A stretch of 64,000 nt of DNA from Pempheris klunzingeri (taxonomy: Eukaryota; Chordata; Actinopteri; Acropomatiformes; Pempheridae), in the NCBI RefSeq assembly GCF_042242105.1, contig NC_092013.1, forward strand, positions 8,888,618 to 8,952,617, given 5' to 3'. Below are positions 13,032-25,285 of this stretch, one piece after another; position 1 is the stretch's first letter, and each line of letters begins with the position of its first letter. The notes under the pieces are model-generated. The model saw only the letters and a program-made list of their open reading frames with translations. It did not search any database and had not been told where the DNA came from. The position numbers and the translations under genes were made by a program.

Positions 13032-14954
13032 CATGGACATCTGCTTTCTATTGTATGGTTTGTGATGCCCCCTGTGCCCTGGGCTGCCATGGTTCAAGTT
13101 ACCTCAAGGAGACACATTGTCCGAGGACTACTAAGACCAAATCTCCATCATTTCTAGATCTCATTAATGTATAATATCAAGAGTGTCTTTTCTTTGTTAT
13201 TAAACCACTTTATGTAATTCAGTATATTTTCTTTGGCAGGCAATAAGTGGAGAGGCTTGCTGTCAAGGAAACTTCAAAAGGGCCCACGGCTGTGACTTGG
13301 TAGTTGCAAATCACATTGTGGAGACAATAATCTGGTTCCCTCAAGGTTAACCATTAAATTGCAGGGTCCAGACTTGTTTTGTTCGTTAAGGTTAGTTTTA
13401 GAATAAGGGAGTTTAAGGGTTAGGCTTGTAATGCTTATGGTTAAGATAAAAGATTGGGTCTTGGAAATGAATATAATAAGTCAATACAGTATCCTGTGAC
13501 AAAACAGCAAGTTTTTTCTGTGAGTGCGTTTGAGAGAGAGAGAGAGAGACATGGACAAACTACACTGTAAAAGATAAACTGCCACAGATTGCATCATTAA
13601 CAGATAATGACTAAGAAGACAGTAAATTATTATTTTGCTCAGGGTTTATATTCTGCATTTGTTGTTGTCTTTGTTGGCTCTTCCTTCTACAGTCAATTTT
13701 CAGCTCCCTTTGGGACAAGAACCAAATCGTACAGTATTTCCAGCATCTTACTTATGAAAAGAAACACTGCATTGCTTTATCCCAAATTTATTAAGGCCAT
13801 GTGGATCTGTAGAGCAGCCAGATGAAAGAACATCTGAAGGCCATACATACATAATAAGACCATTCAGTCCTTTCAAGCAAAACAATGGCCACCAAACAAA
13901 ATGAATTTCCTCTCACTGACCTGCTTTCATTCTGGAAATTAGTACATTTTTGAAGGGCTGAAGGATGAGTAGATGTTTCGTATAGTTTTAATATTTTATA
14001 ATAGCTTTTTTTTCTGCAGTTGAGTGACCTGAGAAGCAATCTTTAGAATGAAAATTCCTCTGACATTCCTATGAAGGGTTCATGGCCTCAGTGGAAAGGT
14101 CTTGGTCCTCTGATCTTCTGATCTCTGCTCAGCAATGCTCATGACCCAGACGGGAGGCGGGAGGGGTCACTGTTGGGGGCTCAGTGTGTCGGGGGCTATA
14201 CGGAGTCGACCTGGGCCCCTCACTTTGAAGTCCTGGTCAGCAGAGAATCAATTTTCTCTTTCGCTAAATGATAACTGCTGCACCTTTTGTTCTTTGCCCT
14301 TTCACATTTCTTTATATTGTGTGTTTAAGTGGATACATACATACTTTCTGTCTCACCACATCATATAAACAGCTCTATAAACAGATGCTTCTCCGATCAG
14401 CTCCTTTGACCTATTTAGATACAAAGATGTGTTGAGAAGTCAGTTCATTACTCAAACTCACTAACAAGTCTGTTCTGCTGCATCTGCTGTCCATAGACGC
14501 CTGCAGACACACAGAAAAGAAAAAAGGGTTTCCTGATGCTGCAGTAACAAACCGCAGAGCAGCAAGGATACACTGGTTCATGTATCTATTTCTCCCTCCT
14601 CCTTAGGACTTATGAAAGTGTTCAATCATTCAAGCTCATTCCAAGCTTCAACAATCACACACTTTTGGCCCAGTAAATTCCTCATTGCCGTTCTCAAGCT
14701 CAGCTGTAATGCAAGTGTGGCCATCTGGTTGTTCCTTTCTTCCCATTTTTGATGTATAAAGCCTTTTATTGTCAGACATCGGACATAATGGCTACACTAA
14801 ATAACAACCAACTTAAATGACATATGTAAGGCACTAAGCCAGTTTGCATAGCGGGCTGCTTTAGTTATGACAAGTGTTGGCAGGACTGCTCTTTGATCAC
14901 TCACAGAGATGATGCATCATCTTGGACAAATGTTAAAAGCAATATAACAGCCTT

Positions 14955-15090
14955 AAAGGAATATTTTGGCATTTGGGGATCTAAGCTTGCTTGCTCTCTT
15001 GCCAAAAGTGAAACTAAAAGATTGATGGCACTCTCATAAATGTCTGTGGAATATGAAGCTACAAGCAGTTAGCATAAAGACTAGGAAAAT
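14955..15090 (+). repeat. Dispersed repeat family R1 (head portion)
   Basis: Starts 'taaaggaatattttggcat', then 'ttgctctcttgccaaaagt', 'ctctcataaatgtctgt', and ends near 'ttagcataaagacta'. It aligns with the window start (1-210) and with the copies in an SLC6 intron (28764-28866 and 29090-29280, inverted). Confidence 0.65.
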
Positions 15091-17089
15091 AAACACTGAC
15101 ACTACAAAGTCACTGCACACATCCAAGAAACAGTCTAGCAAAGAGCCCCCTATCTAACCATAATGAGTTTTTCCTTGCCCTAATTTTTATATGGAATAAA
15201 CAAATGAAATTTTACATTATTATTAAGTTACATGAGCTTTAGAAGTGCTAAAAGGTGTTTTTTTTACCTGTAGACACTGGGTGAGCCTGGCTTTCTCAAA
15301 TTTTATTCTAAGCCAAGGGACTATCCAATAATGAGGGGAAGAGAGTTCAGACAAGGGGAAGGGTATTGGAATTTTTCTTCTGGCTGCAGGTACGGTTGTC
15401 TTGGGAGACCAGGAAAGGTTTAAATTGGAGTACACAATTAAACAAATTGTACACCTTTAACGCTGTTATGTGTTCTTACTTATACTGTTCTTATTCGCTG
15501 TAGGGAGGGCGTAGCAGTCAAGAGGAGGGCTCACTGAAAACCTTAACAACCCAGTGACAGACCTTGAGTTTTTCACAAAGTGAAACAAAAGGTTCAGCCC
15601 ACCTCGCCACCCAATAACTTTCATACGGCCCCTGACTGTCTCCTGGCTCGTGCTTCCTAATTAGTGGACAGACATGAGGGTGACATAACCATTATATCAC
15701 TGGCTATGTTTGTTTACACTTTGGTGGGCCTTTTCCTTTTTTATTTCACTACAGGATGAAACATGCAGAAGATGTAATGATGGGAAAAATATCATACATG
15801 TAAGAGAAAATACAATCCAGTTGGTTTGCCTGCCAACATGAGATGGCACATCAAAAGGAAACATTATCAGTGCTGCTTTCACACTGAATATTTGCATGTG
15901 TTGAATATTTGAAAGGAATGGATTTCAATTTATTTCTCCAAACAAATAACGCCCAGACACATCATGACATATCATGTTCAATTATCTATTCAACAATCAC
16001 ACTACCCTTTCCTTGTCATAGTAGAAAACAGTGTACCATGATAACAAGAAACAGAGGAGATGGAGAGAGGAAAAAGGGAATGAAATAGTACTGAGAGTCT
16101 GTGGCTCTTTAAGATGAAAGATAAAAGAGGGTGATTCAGATGGAGCTCGTGTCGGAGGAAAGATACAGAGCAGGAAGAGGCCCACATTAAGACCAGACAG
16201 ACAACATGAGAGGACTGTCACACATGTTTTCATTTAACCCTTTACAAGATGTAAGGTTGCTGGAGAGAGTTGGAGCCACCCCTGCTATGAAACTTTGTCT
16301 CTGGCACAGAGATCTTTGCTAAATGGGCTGAGGAGCAAGTGAACACTAAGGCAGTTTTTGTTATTCATTATCAGTCTATCTGTCTAAATAATGTTTGAAA
16401 GCAAAACCTATAATCTTTGTACAGTATTGTCCCTTACATTAATAGCAGCAGGAGAGTATTACTTTGGTCAACTGCTGAAATCACCTTTACCAATGACAGG
16501 ATAGATGTCTTTCACACTGTCAACTTTAGTAGGCAGGAAATTCATTGGCAAGAATACAGACTCATCAATCAATTTAATTATTGCTGTGATAATGCACAGT
16601 AACATTACTACACTTGTATCACATAAACTATCACATAACTAAATTGCACGCTCACACACACACCCTCTCAGTATTGCCACTGATGGTGCTGTAACAACAA
16701 TAGAGGGGGTCTTTACCCCTGCGTGACAGCATATTGCACTGTTCAGAAAAGACAAGTGATTCAGCATTAACGATCCAGTGAGCCCAAAGGGTCAAATGCG
16801 AAGGTGCAAAGGTCTGATCATTGAAGGAGTATAGTGGGGTTCAGCTGAAAAGGACTGTGCTACACACAGATGGGAACAATCCCTCACAGCCACTGCATCT
16901 CACATCATTCACATCAGTGGAAAAAGAGGCTCAAGGGTGGGGGGCGGGAGGGGTTGAGCGAACAAAATGGGGTGCAGGCGGGTGGATAAGGGGGTGGAAG
17001 GAACCAAGAGTGTAGGAACAGAAAGAGAGAGAGGGGTGGAGAGGGGGGATGGCAGAACGGAAAGGAGAGTAGGGAGGGGAGGAAAGTTT

Positions 17090-17172
17090 ACAAGTGTTTG
17101 TCAGAGTCCCCTCCAGATCTTAGTACACTCTGAGTGAGAGAGGGGACAAGGAGGGTCAGTCTCTCTGATCAG
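17090..17172 (+). other. fmod: Possible untranslated first exon of fmod
   Basis: A strong donor 'gatcag|gtaggt' ends at 17172. The acceptor of fmod coding exon 1 (pyrimidine-rich, 'ctgttag') ends at 17827, giving a 655 bp intron. Small leucine-rich proteoglycan genes usually begin with a non-coding exon, so the sequence before this donor is the natural candidate. Its 5' end is a guess, and no TATA box was identified. Confidence 0.35.
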
Positions 17173-17851
17173 GTAGGTGTGTGTGTGTGTGTGTTTGTAT
17201 GTACATGCATGTGTGTGAACATGTGTCTTTCTGTCTGCCTGCCTGTCTGTCTGTCCATCTGTCTGTCTCAGTGGCATTTGTCTATGAAACCTTATAGGAC
17301 ACGAATAAACACATGATGATAGAGTCATATTTTTGCTTGTCTTCTACAAATCAAAGGGTAATTATTGGATATTTTCCCACAATTTTGGAGCAGCAGTGAG
17401 AACCATTGACAAAGCTGGCTTTCATGGTTAGGTTTTTTTCTTTCTTCTCAATGCTTCCTCTCTGGATTCCCTGTGGATTAAGAACCCTAAGAATGTACCT
17501 CTCTGTGGGTAGTTACATTTCTAAAACAGTGAGAGGAGTTGTGTTTGTGCAAAGTTTCTTTTTTGACTTTTTGGTGGCTTATTGAACATTTTGTTCATCT
17601 ATTTTTGCAAATCCTGTACCTCTATGTTATATAACAGAGTCACTTGCCAATAGTGGATACCAAGGGTCTGCACAAAGACACATTGTTTCAGCTCTGAGCT
17701 GTATCTGTTTCAAAATTTAAAATAAGTCAATGTAGCTCCATTAATATAATAGTTCTGTCAATTTGTGAATAACTATGTTTGCATTTTGAATTTTATTCCT
17801 TTGTCTCTCTGTCTGTGTCTCTGTTAGATTACAGTGAAGACTTGTGTGACT

Positions 17852-20800
17852 ATGGCCATGCGTGTGGTGATTGTCTTCCTCTTGTCTGCCCTGCTTCCAT
17901 TCTCTCTCTCCCATCGATGGGACCCCCTCGCTTGGGTATATGGCCGGCGGAGCCAAGGACATGAGTTTGCCTCTCTGCAGGCAGGCCCCACAGGACTGGA
18001 GTGTCCAGATGAGTGTGACTGTCCCCCCTCCTTCCCAGTCGCTATGTACTGTGATGGGCGGGGCCTGACAGCCATGCCAGCCATTCCCTCCCGTGTGAAA
18101 TACTTGTACCTCCAAAACAATGCCATCACAGCAGTGCCCGACTCAGGTCTAGTCAATGCAACCAATCTGGTGTGGCTCATGATGCATCACAACCAGCTGA
18201 CATCTGATGCCATTGGCAAGAAGGTAAACCTACATCTGGTCACAGTCAGATGTGGCCAAACATGCGAGCTCGGAGCATAAAGCAAAGATGCTGGTATAAA
18301 TGGTTGTCAGGTGGCTGGCAAGCTGTGTAATTAGGAAAAAGTAATTGTTTTATTGCTGCAAATGTGAGTGAATGAAAGTTGGATTTTTATGCATTCGGAC
18401 ATGGTGAAATTATGTATAAAAAAGCTTCCTGTCTGCTACAGCATACACATCTGTGAAGTAAATCACTCTCCTTTGGGAAAAATTGAGAAACCAAAAAGGA
18501 AACATTTATATTTTTGAGTTGTATTATGTCACTTCTTGTCTTTGCATTAATCCATTGGAATACAGTTAGTTCTCATTTTACATAGATGGAGAACTTGTTT
18601 CCATGCAGCCAATACATTTTTCCATAAAACAAAAAAAAAAAACAGTAACGGCACTGTTCTAAAACAGATTTATGGTTTTAAGTGTCTGTGTCCAAAATCA
18701 CTCCCTATTTACTATATAGTGAAGTAGATTTACTGTCCACCATTTTACTTGAGTGTCTTAATGGTTGAATTTGTCCGCAACATACTGCCCTCAAATATTC
18801 CAAAGTGGAATGAAAAAAGTAGAGTCTGTCTGTGGCGTATACACTAGACTCTGTTAACAATACCATAATGCAATGCTCCCTTTTTTAAGATGAAAAAGAT
18901 TTCCTATTGTCGCATGATATGAAATGATAATGATTACTTTTCGAAATCTCAATTCACTGCACGCTGTTGCGTAAAGTATTGAGTGTCCATTACAAAGAGT
19001 TCATGAATGTTCTTTGTTCATGAATGAATGAACAAAGAAAGTGATTTCAGAGGCAGCCACTGACCCAACACCGCAAGAACCAGAGACACAAACAATCCTG
19101 CTCCTAGCGTCTAATTCCTATCTAACTTACAAACATGTACAAACATCTTGCGCAACACCAAACATTGACATCTAACCTCTCCATTTTGCAGGCTAGATAG
19201 CTAGTTAGCTGGTCGGCTGCAGCACATTAAACAGCATTTAAACATACCATTCTCTCTTCAGTCAGTTTTGATGATGGTGTGGTCCTTTCTCCTCAGTGCC
19301 ATCACTAACATCATACTGTTTGTCCAGAACTTGTAGCTGGATTAATGGACAGTGAGAGTTTGTTTACTTTGGAAACTTGTCATTTCCCTGCTGGTGCTCA
19401 GCCTCAGCTGTCAATCAAACAGTCGAGTGAAAGGAAAAACCATTTTCCTTTCCCTTAAACTTATTTTGTTGGCAACCCTAAACCTAAAACAGTATTAATA
19501 ATACATTTGAATTAATAATGGCATCTTTTTTGACAGCAAATAGAGATAACTTAACCTGTACTTTTTCATGCTGTTAACATAACTATTATTCTTACTATTC
19601 TCCACATCGTTTTTGTAGGCATTCCTGAAGATGGAGGCATTAGAGCGTTTGTATCTACAACACAATAATCTGACCAGCATTCCATCTAACCTGCCTCGCG
19701 CCCTACGAGACCTGAGACTTAACCACAACAGGATTGAGAAGGTAAAGTTTTGCATAGTTGCAATGTTTACGCAGAGCCCCTCTCTTATCTCGTGAACACT
19801 TTTGGCCACACATCTGAAACACCAGACTTTAAAATGGTTCTTGTTGCCCAGGCAACAGCTGCAGATCTAGAGGGAATGGATAACCTCACTATCCTGTACC
19901 TCCATGACAACTCTGTCACTGACATGGGCACATCCCTGAAGGCACTGAAATCCCTCACACTGCTGGACATCAGCGGCAACAAGTTGACAAAGGTAATTGT
20001 GTGTGTCTAAATGTTCGCAATTGTCCTTTAAAGTCAATGATTAATCTCCAATCCTCACACAATATTGTCATTAATTGATTCCAGGTCCCAGAGGCACTCC
20101 CCGAACATCTGCACCAACTCTACCTGGAGTCCAACTCCATTGATTCTCTACCAGAGGGCTTCCTGGGCCGTTTCACTCAGCTGCAGTACGTCAGACTGGC
20201 CCACAACCAGCTAACAGATAAGGGTATCCCTTCCAACACCTTCAACGTGACTGGACTGGTGGAGCTGGACCTGAGCTTCAATAAACTGGAGCGAATCCCT
20301 CCAGTGAGCACCACATTACAGCATCTCTATCTGCAAGCCAACCAGATCAAAGGTAAAATGCATACACGTATAAGTTATCATTTGTGGACGTGCATCTTTT
20401 CAGAAAACCTGTTGAAAATGCTATTCTAAAAAGCTGTGAAAGAGCCTGAAAACATTTTCTACGAGCGATGCGGTTTGGACACAACACATTATATTCTGCC
20501 AAGTTTTCAGTTAGAAAAGATTTAGCAACATTTTAATCAAAATCAGATATCTGTGGTGTTGTTGGCTGATGTTTCCAGGCCGCTGTCAATCAAATCAGAC
20601 CAAATCACACCCACACAGTCTAGATGAAGCAGCATTTTTTTTTGTGTAGAACATTATTTACGGAGGTTTCCTTCCACACTTTAAAGTTGGTTGTTGCTCA
20701 TTTAGGTGTGAATATTAAACGCCATAGAAAGATATCATACCACTACTTTACTACTACTGCTACTACTATAGCAGCAGATTCATTTTCCTCCATAATATAC

Positions 20801-21078
20801 AGACCAGGTGCTGAGATGTCAGGTGTTTTAAATAGTGTTACTAAAGAAGTTTGGGAAGAGATATTGCAGTGCCGCTGTGTGTGTACAGGACTAAATTGTG
20901 AACCACCTCTCCATCCGTCCCTGTAGAGTTCACTCTGGGTAGTTTCTGCAGTGCTGTGGATGTGACCAACTTCTCCAAACTGCGGACACTGCGACTGGAT
21001 GGGAATGACATTAGTCGCCAGGACGTCCCCTCAGAGTCGTCCCTCTGCTTGCGGCTGGCTTCCACCATTGAGGTCTAA
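17852..21078 (+). CDS. fmod: Fibromodulin
   Basis: Coding exons are 17852-18223, 19619-19741, 19852-19992, 20085-20352 and 20927-21078, giving 351 aa. Translation begins at ATG 17852 (a second ATG lies two codons on), and residues 1-20 form a signal peptide. The class II N-terminal cysteine cluster is Cys51, 55, 57 and 67 ('CPDECDCPP'). The leucine-rich repeats follow, with motifs such as 'LERLYLQHNNL' and 'LLDISGNKL' that match mammalian fibromodulin closely. The C-terminus 'LRLDGN...CLRLAS-IE' is diagnostic, with Cys309/Cys342 forming the terminal disulfide. Fibromodulin binds collagen I/II and controls fibril thickness in tendon, cartilage and cornea. Two things are odd. The N-terminal extension has only one tyrosine (Tyr30), where mammals have a run of sulfated tyrosines. 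The repeat region is also split by three introns absent from human FMOD as I remember it. The last intron (phase 1) and the 152 bp last exon match the neighbouring lumican-like gene exactly. Confidence 0.96.
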
Positions 21079-21969
21079 TTAATGTGTGTGTGATACAATG
21101 TGTGGCTCTCTGCTCACAAACGCAGCTCAGATTACAGCGTGTATCAACAGTGTGACACTTTGTTGGTGTGACGTGCCAAAACCAAAGCACGGCAGGAGCG
21201 ATGATAAGCTATGATTCAGCATTGTCAGCAGGTGGCAGCAGTTTGTACTGTAATATCCACATACACATCACCGTGAAAAGCAAAAGATATGTACTTGTTT
21301 ACATGGCAATGGTTTTACAGATTTTGTTTATCCTTTCATGGATATTTGATATTTCACAAGGCATTTTCTGTGGAAAATGTTAACTAGAAAATCTCAAACA
21401 TAAAGGGTTTCCCTAACAAATCTGGACATATTGCCACGTCTGGTTTTATTTGATTAAACAAAGCTCTTTACTATGTAGAAGAAACTTTTTCTTTTTTACA
21501 TACTGAAAATGATGTGAGCCTGATCCTCCTTATATGTTGCTGCGAGGATTAATGATCTTTCTTTCTATATATCTTTCTTTCTGCCTTCCTTCAAAGCATG
21601 CCTTCCATTTTTTTGTGTTTGTGTGTGTATCATGTATGATTTGGATTGTTTAATTTCAAATCATTAGTTGTCGTAGAAGCATGACAATATCTTCATCATT
21701 TCTCTGACGACCTTGTCCCAAAGTGATATCTTATTGCAGATGGGTACATTATTTTCTCCAAAAATGCTGGCACTTGTTTTCGAAGAGGTTGCTCTTTCCA
21801 CAGTGAAATCATCTGTCCTTAGAGACATAGATCGATATCTATGTACCATGTGAAAAATATCTTCATACTGTACTGTAGTGAATCACACATTCAGAGGCCT
21901 TTGGATGTATGAATTATAAACCTTGAGTTACTGACAAAGGTTTTAAGTTCATGAGCCTATTGCGAACTA

Positions 21970-21975
21970 AATAAA
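21970..21975 (+). terminator. fmod: Polyadenylation signal of fmod
   Basis: A canonical AATAAA lies about 890 bp after the fmod stop codon. No strong earlier AATAAA was noticed in the 3' UTR. Confidence 0.6.
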
Positions 21976-24900
21976 AGTTTGAATTTTAAAACAGGCCATC
22001 GTCCTTTTTGTATTTTTTTTAGTGTCAGTGTTTTTAGTGCACTGTGTTTGACTTCCTTTGTGTGTATGTGTGTGATGTGGGTTTGATTCAGTCATTTAAT
22101 GGACCGGGGGAGGGGATTGAGAGGAAACACAGGAACACTGTCCTTTGTTCATGCTGAACTGAAGTAATAAATCAGCTATCTTTTCAATCAAGGCTCATGT
22201 AGACACTCTCCTTCTCACTCTTAAATACACACGTTACCTGAAGCATATGAGAAATTGAATGAGAGTTCCTCTCAAACACATTGACACTCATACAGAGTGC
22301 AAGTATTTTCAGAGACTATAGATCTTCATCTGCTCACTGTAGAGTGTGTCAGTAAGTTTCTGCTGCACATCCAAGTTGCTTGTGAGCTGGAATGTCAACA
22401 ATTTCATGAAGGATACTTGACCTTTTAGACTCTGCAGAGGATTTAGAGGGTGACTCCAGCTAAATAGATGTTTACTCTGTAAATTTGAAATGAAGAAATC
22501 GGAAAGAGTCAAAGGGTTATATCTGATGGTATGCTTTTCAGCAATGCCACAAAGGCAAACTGTGATATTTGAATGAACTACAAGTGCTGAATCTCTGTCA
22601 AGATATCAGACATCAGACAAATGTAAATATTTGAAAGATACCAACTGTGTGAAATAATCTGGCTCTTCATTGTCCTCTATTCTTGAATCTATTCCCACAA
22701 TCTCATTTTTCATCTCATTTTTAGTTCCCTCTGAATGGCTCGCTAAATGGAGGGAACTGCCACTGTAGACAGCAGCTGCACCTTCTTCTTGGATTCTTCT
22801 GGCCTACCACACTGTTTTCTAATATGAACCAGGTTCTTCTGAGGTTGTTGATTTGGTTGTTGTTGAGTGTCTGACTCTGACAGTGTGATAACTGATGAAT
22901 GAGTGATGAGCTGTTGCATCAAGGCCAAACCCTATGTATCAGCTGGCCTATGGTGGGACAGTCAGAGGACACAGGATGCCTATATTTATAATATTCATCT
23001 CTGTCACTGTGTTTTGTAATCTGTGGCCACACCAGCAGATGCCGTCATTACAGCTAATATATGTTATAAGTTTACAGCTGTTAGGCTGTGGCCACACATC
23101 ACTGACCAAAATGGCACAGAAACCAAAAGAGCATCAAGCAGAGTACATTACACACAGGCACAATGAAGACACTGAGCAGAGATATAACTACATCCCGTCT
23201 CTTTAACTGTGAAGATGTCAGTGATAACTGTTGTTACTATTCACTTACAAGCCTGTTTTATCTGCATTTGAATCTCATGCATCTGCATCTGTCATTAATG
23301 CATGCACTACATCAGAGTGCATGCTCTTTTGAATATTTCCTGCTCACCTGTTTTGAACCTGTGATTCACCCATAATCCAACCATGAAATGTGTAAGTTTT
23401 GAATTGTTAATAGAAAAGTTTTGAATCTTTTCTGAACCAGCAGACTACCTGAAAATCAAGAGGATTTCTCTGTAGAACACGAAAATCCTCTGGAACAGCC
23501 GTAACAAAATATATCCCCAAGAAATGTCTCCAACATAATGAGGACTGGGTCACACACAGTAAATGGATTAAGCAGTGGTTTTGATAAAGATTATTAGACT
23601 CCGTTTACTGATTTCTGTTACTGAATTCAGTATTTAAAAGGATGATTTGTGTATCTGATGTAGGGTTTTGATCATTATCAAGCAAAGTACTGCAGACATG
23701 TGACTCACCTCCTTGTTTTATACTTAAAAAAAAAAGTAAAAAAGTTAAACTTAGGCTTGTTTTGTAAATGTGCACATGGGTGCAGTGGAGCTGCATTACT
23801 ACATTATTCTACTAATAGCAACCATCACCATCACAATGGTCATTAATGTTTGCAAGTACTGTTGCACTGAAATGCTGGAAGTAATACGGACCTCTCAGAA
23901 CAACCACAGGCAACTTGTCAGTGACGATATGTGAGAGGCAGATGTGTATTCAACAGCAGTTCAAGACACCGTGGCCCATTATTAGGCACACTTAAGTCAA
24001 TGTGAATGATCTACAGAGTTAATAATTGCACAGCTGAACCATCTGGGCACATGAAAGGCCATTTTAAAGGCTTTTAAAAGAGCAATGAAATATCTGATGT
24101 TACTGCAATGCCTCTGAAATAAAGATAATTAACTCATAATCTACTAAAGTATTTTTAAACCATTGTCACTGGCAACTATAATCAACATTTTCATATTAAT
24201 AATGGATCAAATGGCAATGTGAAACCTATTTCAAAACTGTTATCTAACTCTGCAGTGCCTTGTAGCTCTATGTCATATGTTGGCAAGTGGAACATTTAGC
24301 TGCTAAAAGCCAGATATTTAATTTAGGAGGTGGTGGAGACCAAAACAGAGGTAAAGAGAGAGTTAGTACTGGACTTAAATTTGCTTGGTGGCAAGAAACG
24401 TGACTCCACATGAATGCCAATGTTGCTGTATCTGATGTAATGTTGTTTGTTAGTGAGTTCGCCATAGCAACTGAGGGGCTGAATGCACTCGTAAATAGAT
24501 CATACCCCATAAGAAACCAATTACACACACACACACTTTTTGAGATCTGCATGTCTGTTCATCCATGACTGTTACCATAAGTGTAATAGATGTTACAATA
24601 ATCTGTTGATTAATGGGTCATGCAGGACTTTGTCAGTTATCTCTCCATGTCACCAGTCGTGTCATCTCACATGGTTGTGGTCACATTCACAGGTTGTGTT
24701 TAAGGGTGACATAGATGCTCGTATGTTAACAGTACAGTGATTATGTGTGGATGTCACTGACCAAAATGAGACCTCTGGATCATTAGTCACAGCAGCAGAT
24801 TTAAGGTTGTTGTTAAGACACGGTTAGTCAGCTGAGTCACACACACACACACACATCCAGCAGTCACTGCTGCAGTGTTTTGTCTTTTTATCAATACAGT

Positions 24901-25285
24901 GGATGTAACATTTTTATCACTCCAGTCTGAGGTGAGGAGTCATGTAGGATGTATTGACATTGTAGAGTATTGTAGGAGAGACCAGGGTTAGAAATACTGA
25001 CATAATACAGAAACACTGTCCTGTGCTCTACAGATTGAGATTGAGTTGGTGTACAGTAGGTGAGGCACTAATAAGTTCCTTCAGTAGTAAATCGTGATTC
25101 CAGTTAGAAAAAAAGGTTAACTGCACACCCCAAAGCTGCTTTGTGGTGTCATGGGGGAGGGTCTGTGCAGGTGATTGGTTGAAAAACGTCACTCCCTTGG
25201 CTGCTGAAGGTGGGGAACTTTAAAACAGACCTACCTGAGTGGTTTGAATTTCTTGCACAGACTATTAACAAGCAGGTGGCAGGAC
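21976..25285. other. Intergenic region fmod to SLC6 copy 1
   Basis: About 3.3 kb of AT-rich DNA with no convincing exon, RNA gene or family match. A short (CA)n run is near 24840-24855. The proximal promoter of SLC6 copy 1 should occupy the right end. Confidence 0.5.
25219..25225 (+). promoter_or_regulatory. TATA-like element upstream of SLC6 copy 1
   Basis: TTTAAAA lies about 60 bp before the inferred start codon at 25286. The spacing would give a short 5' UTR. This is weak evidence from sequence alone. Confidence 0.3.

Larger units (their letters stand above)
6115..17089. other. Intergenic region between two divergent proteoglycan genes
   Basis: About 11 kb separates the head-to-head lumican-like gene and fmod. 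It holds microsatellites, dispersed repeats and low-complexity purine or pyrimidine stretches, for example C/T-rich 8990-9020 and G-rich 16925-17090. The reading frames here are short, or are (CA)n/(GT)n translations, and match no family. The untranslated first exon of the minus gene must lie somewhere here, but I could not place it. Confidence 0.6.

Noticed and set aside
17834-17851. Upstream start of fmod at 17834
   Set aside because: It is a GTG codon just inside the exon; the first ATG is at 17852.
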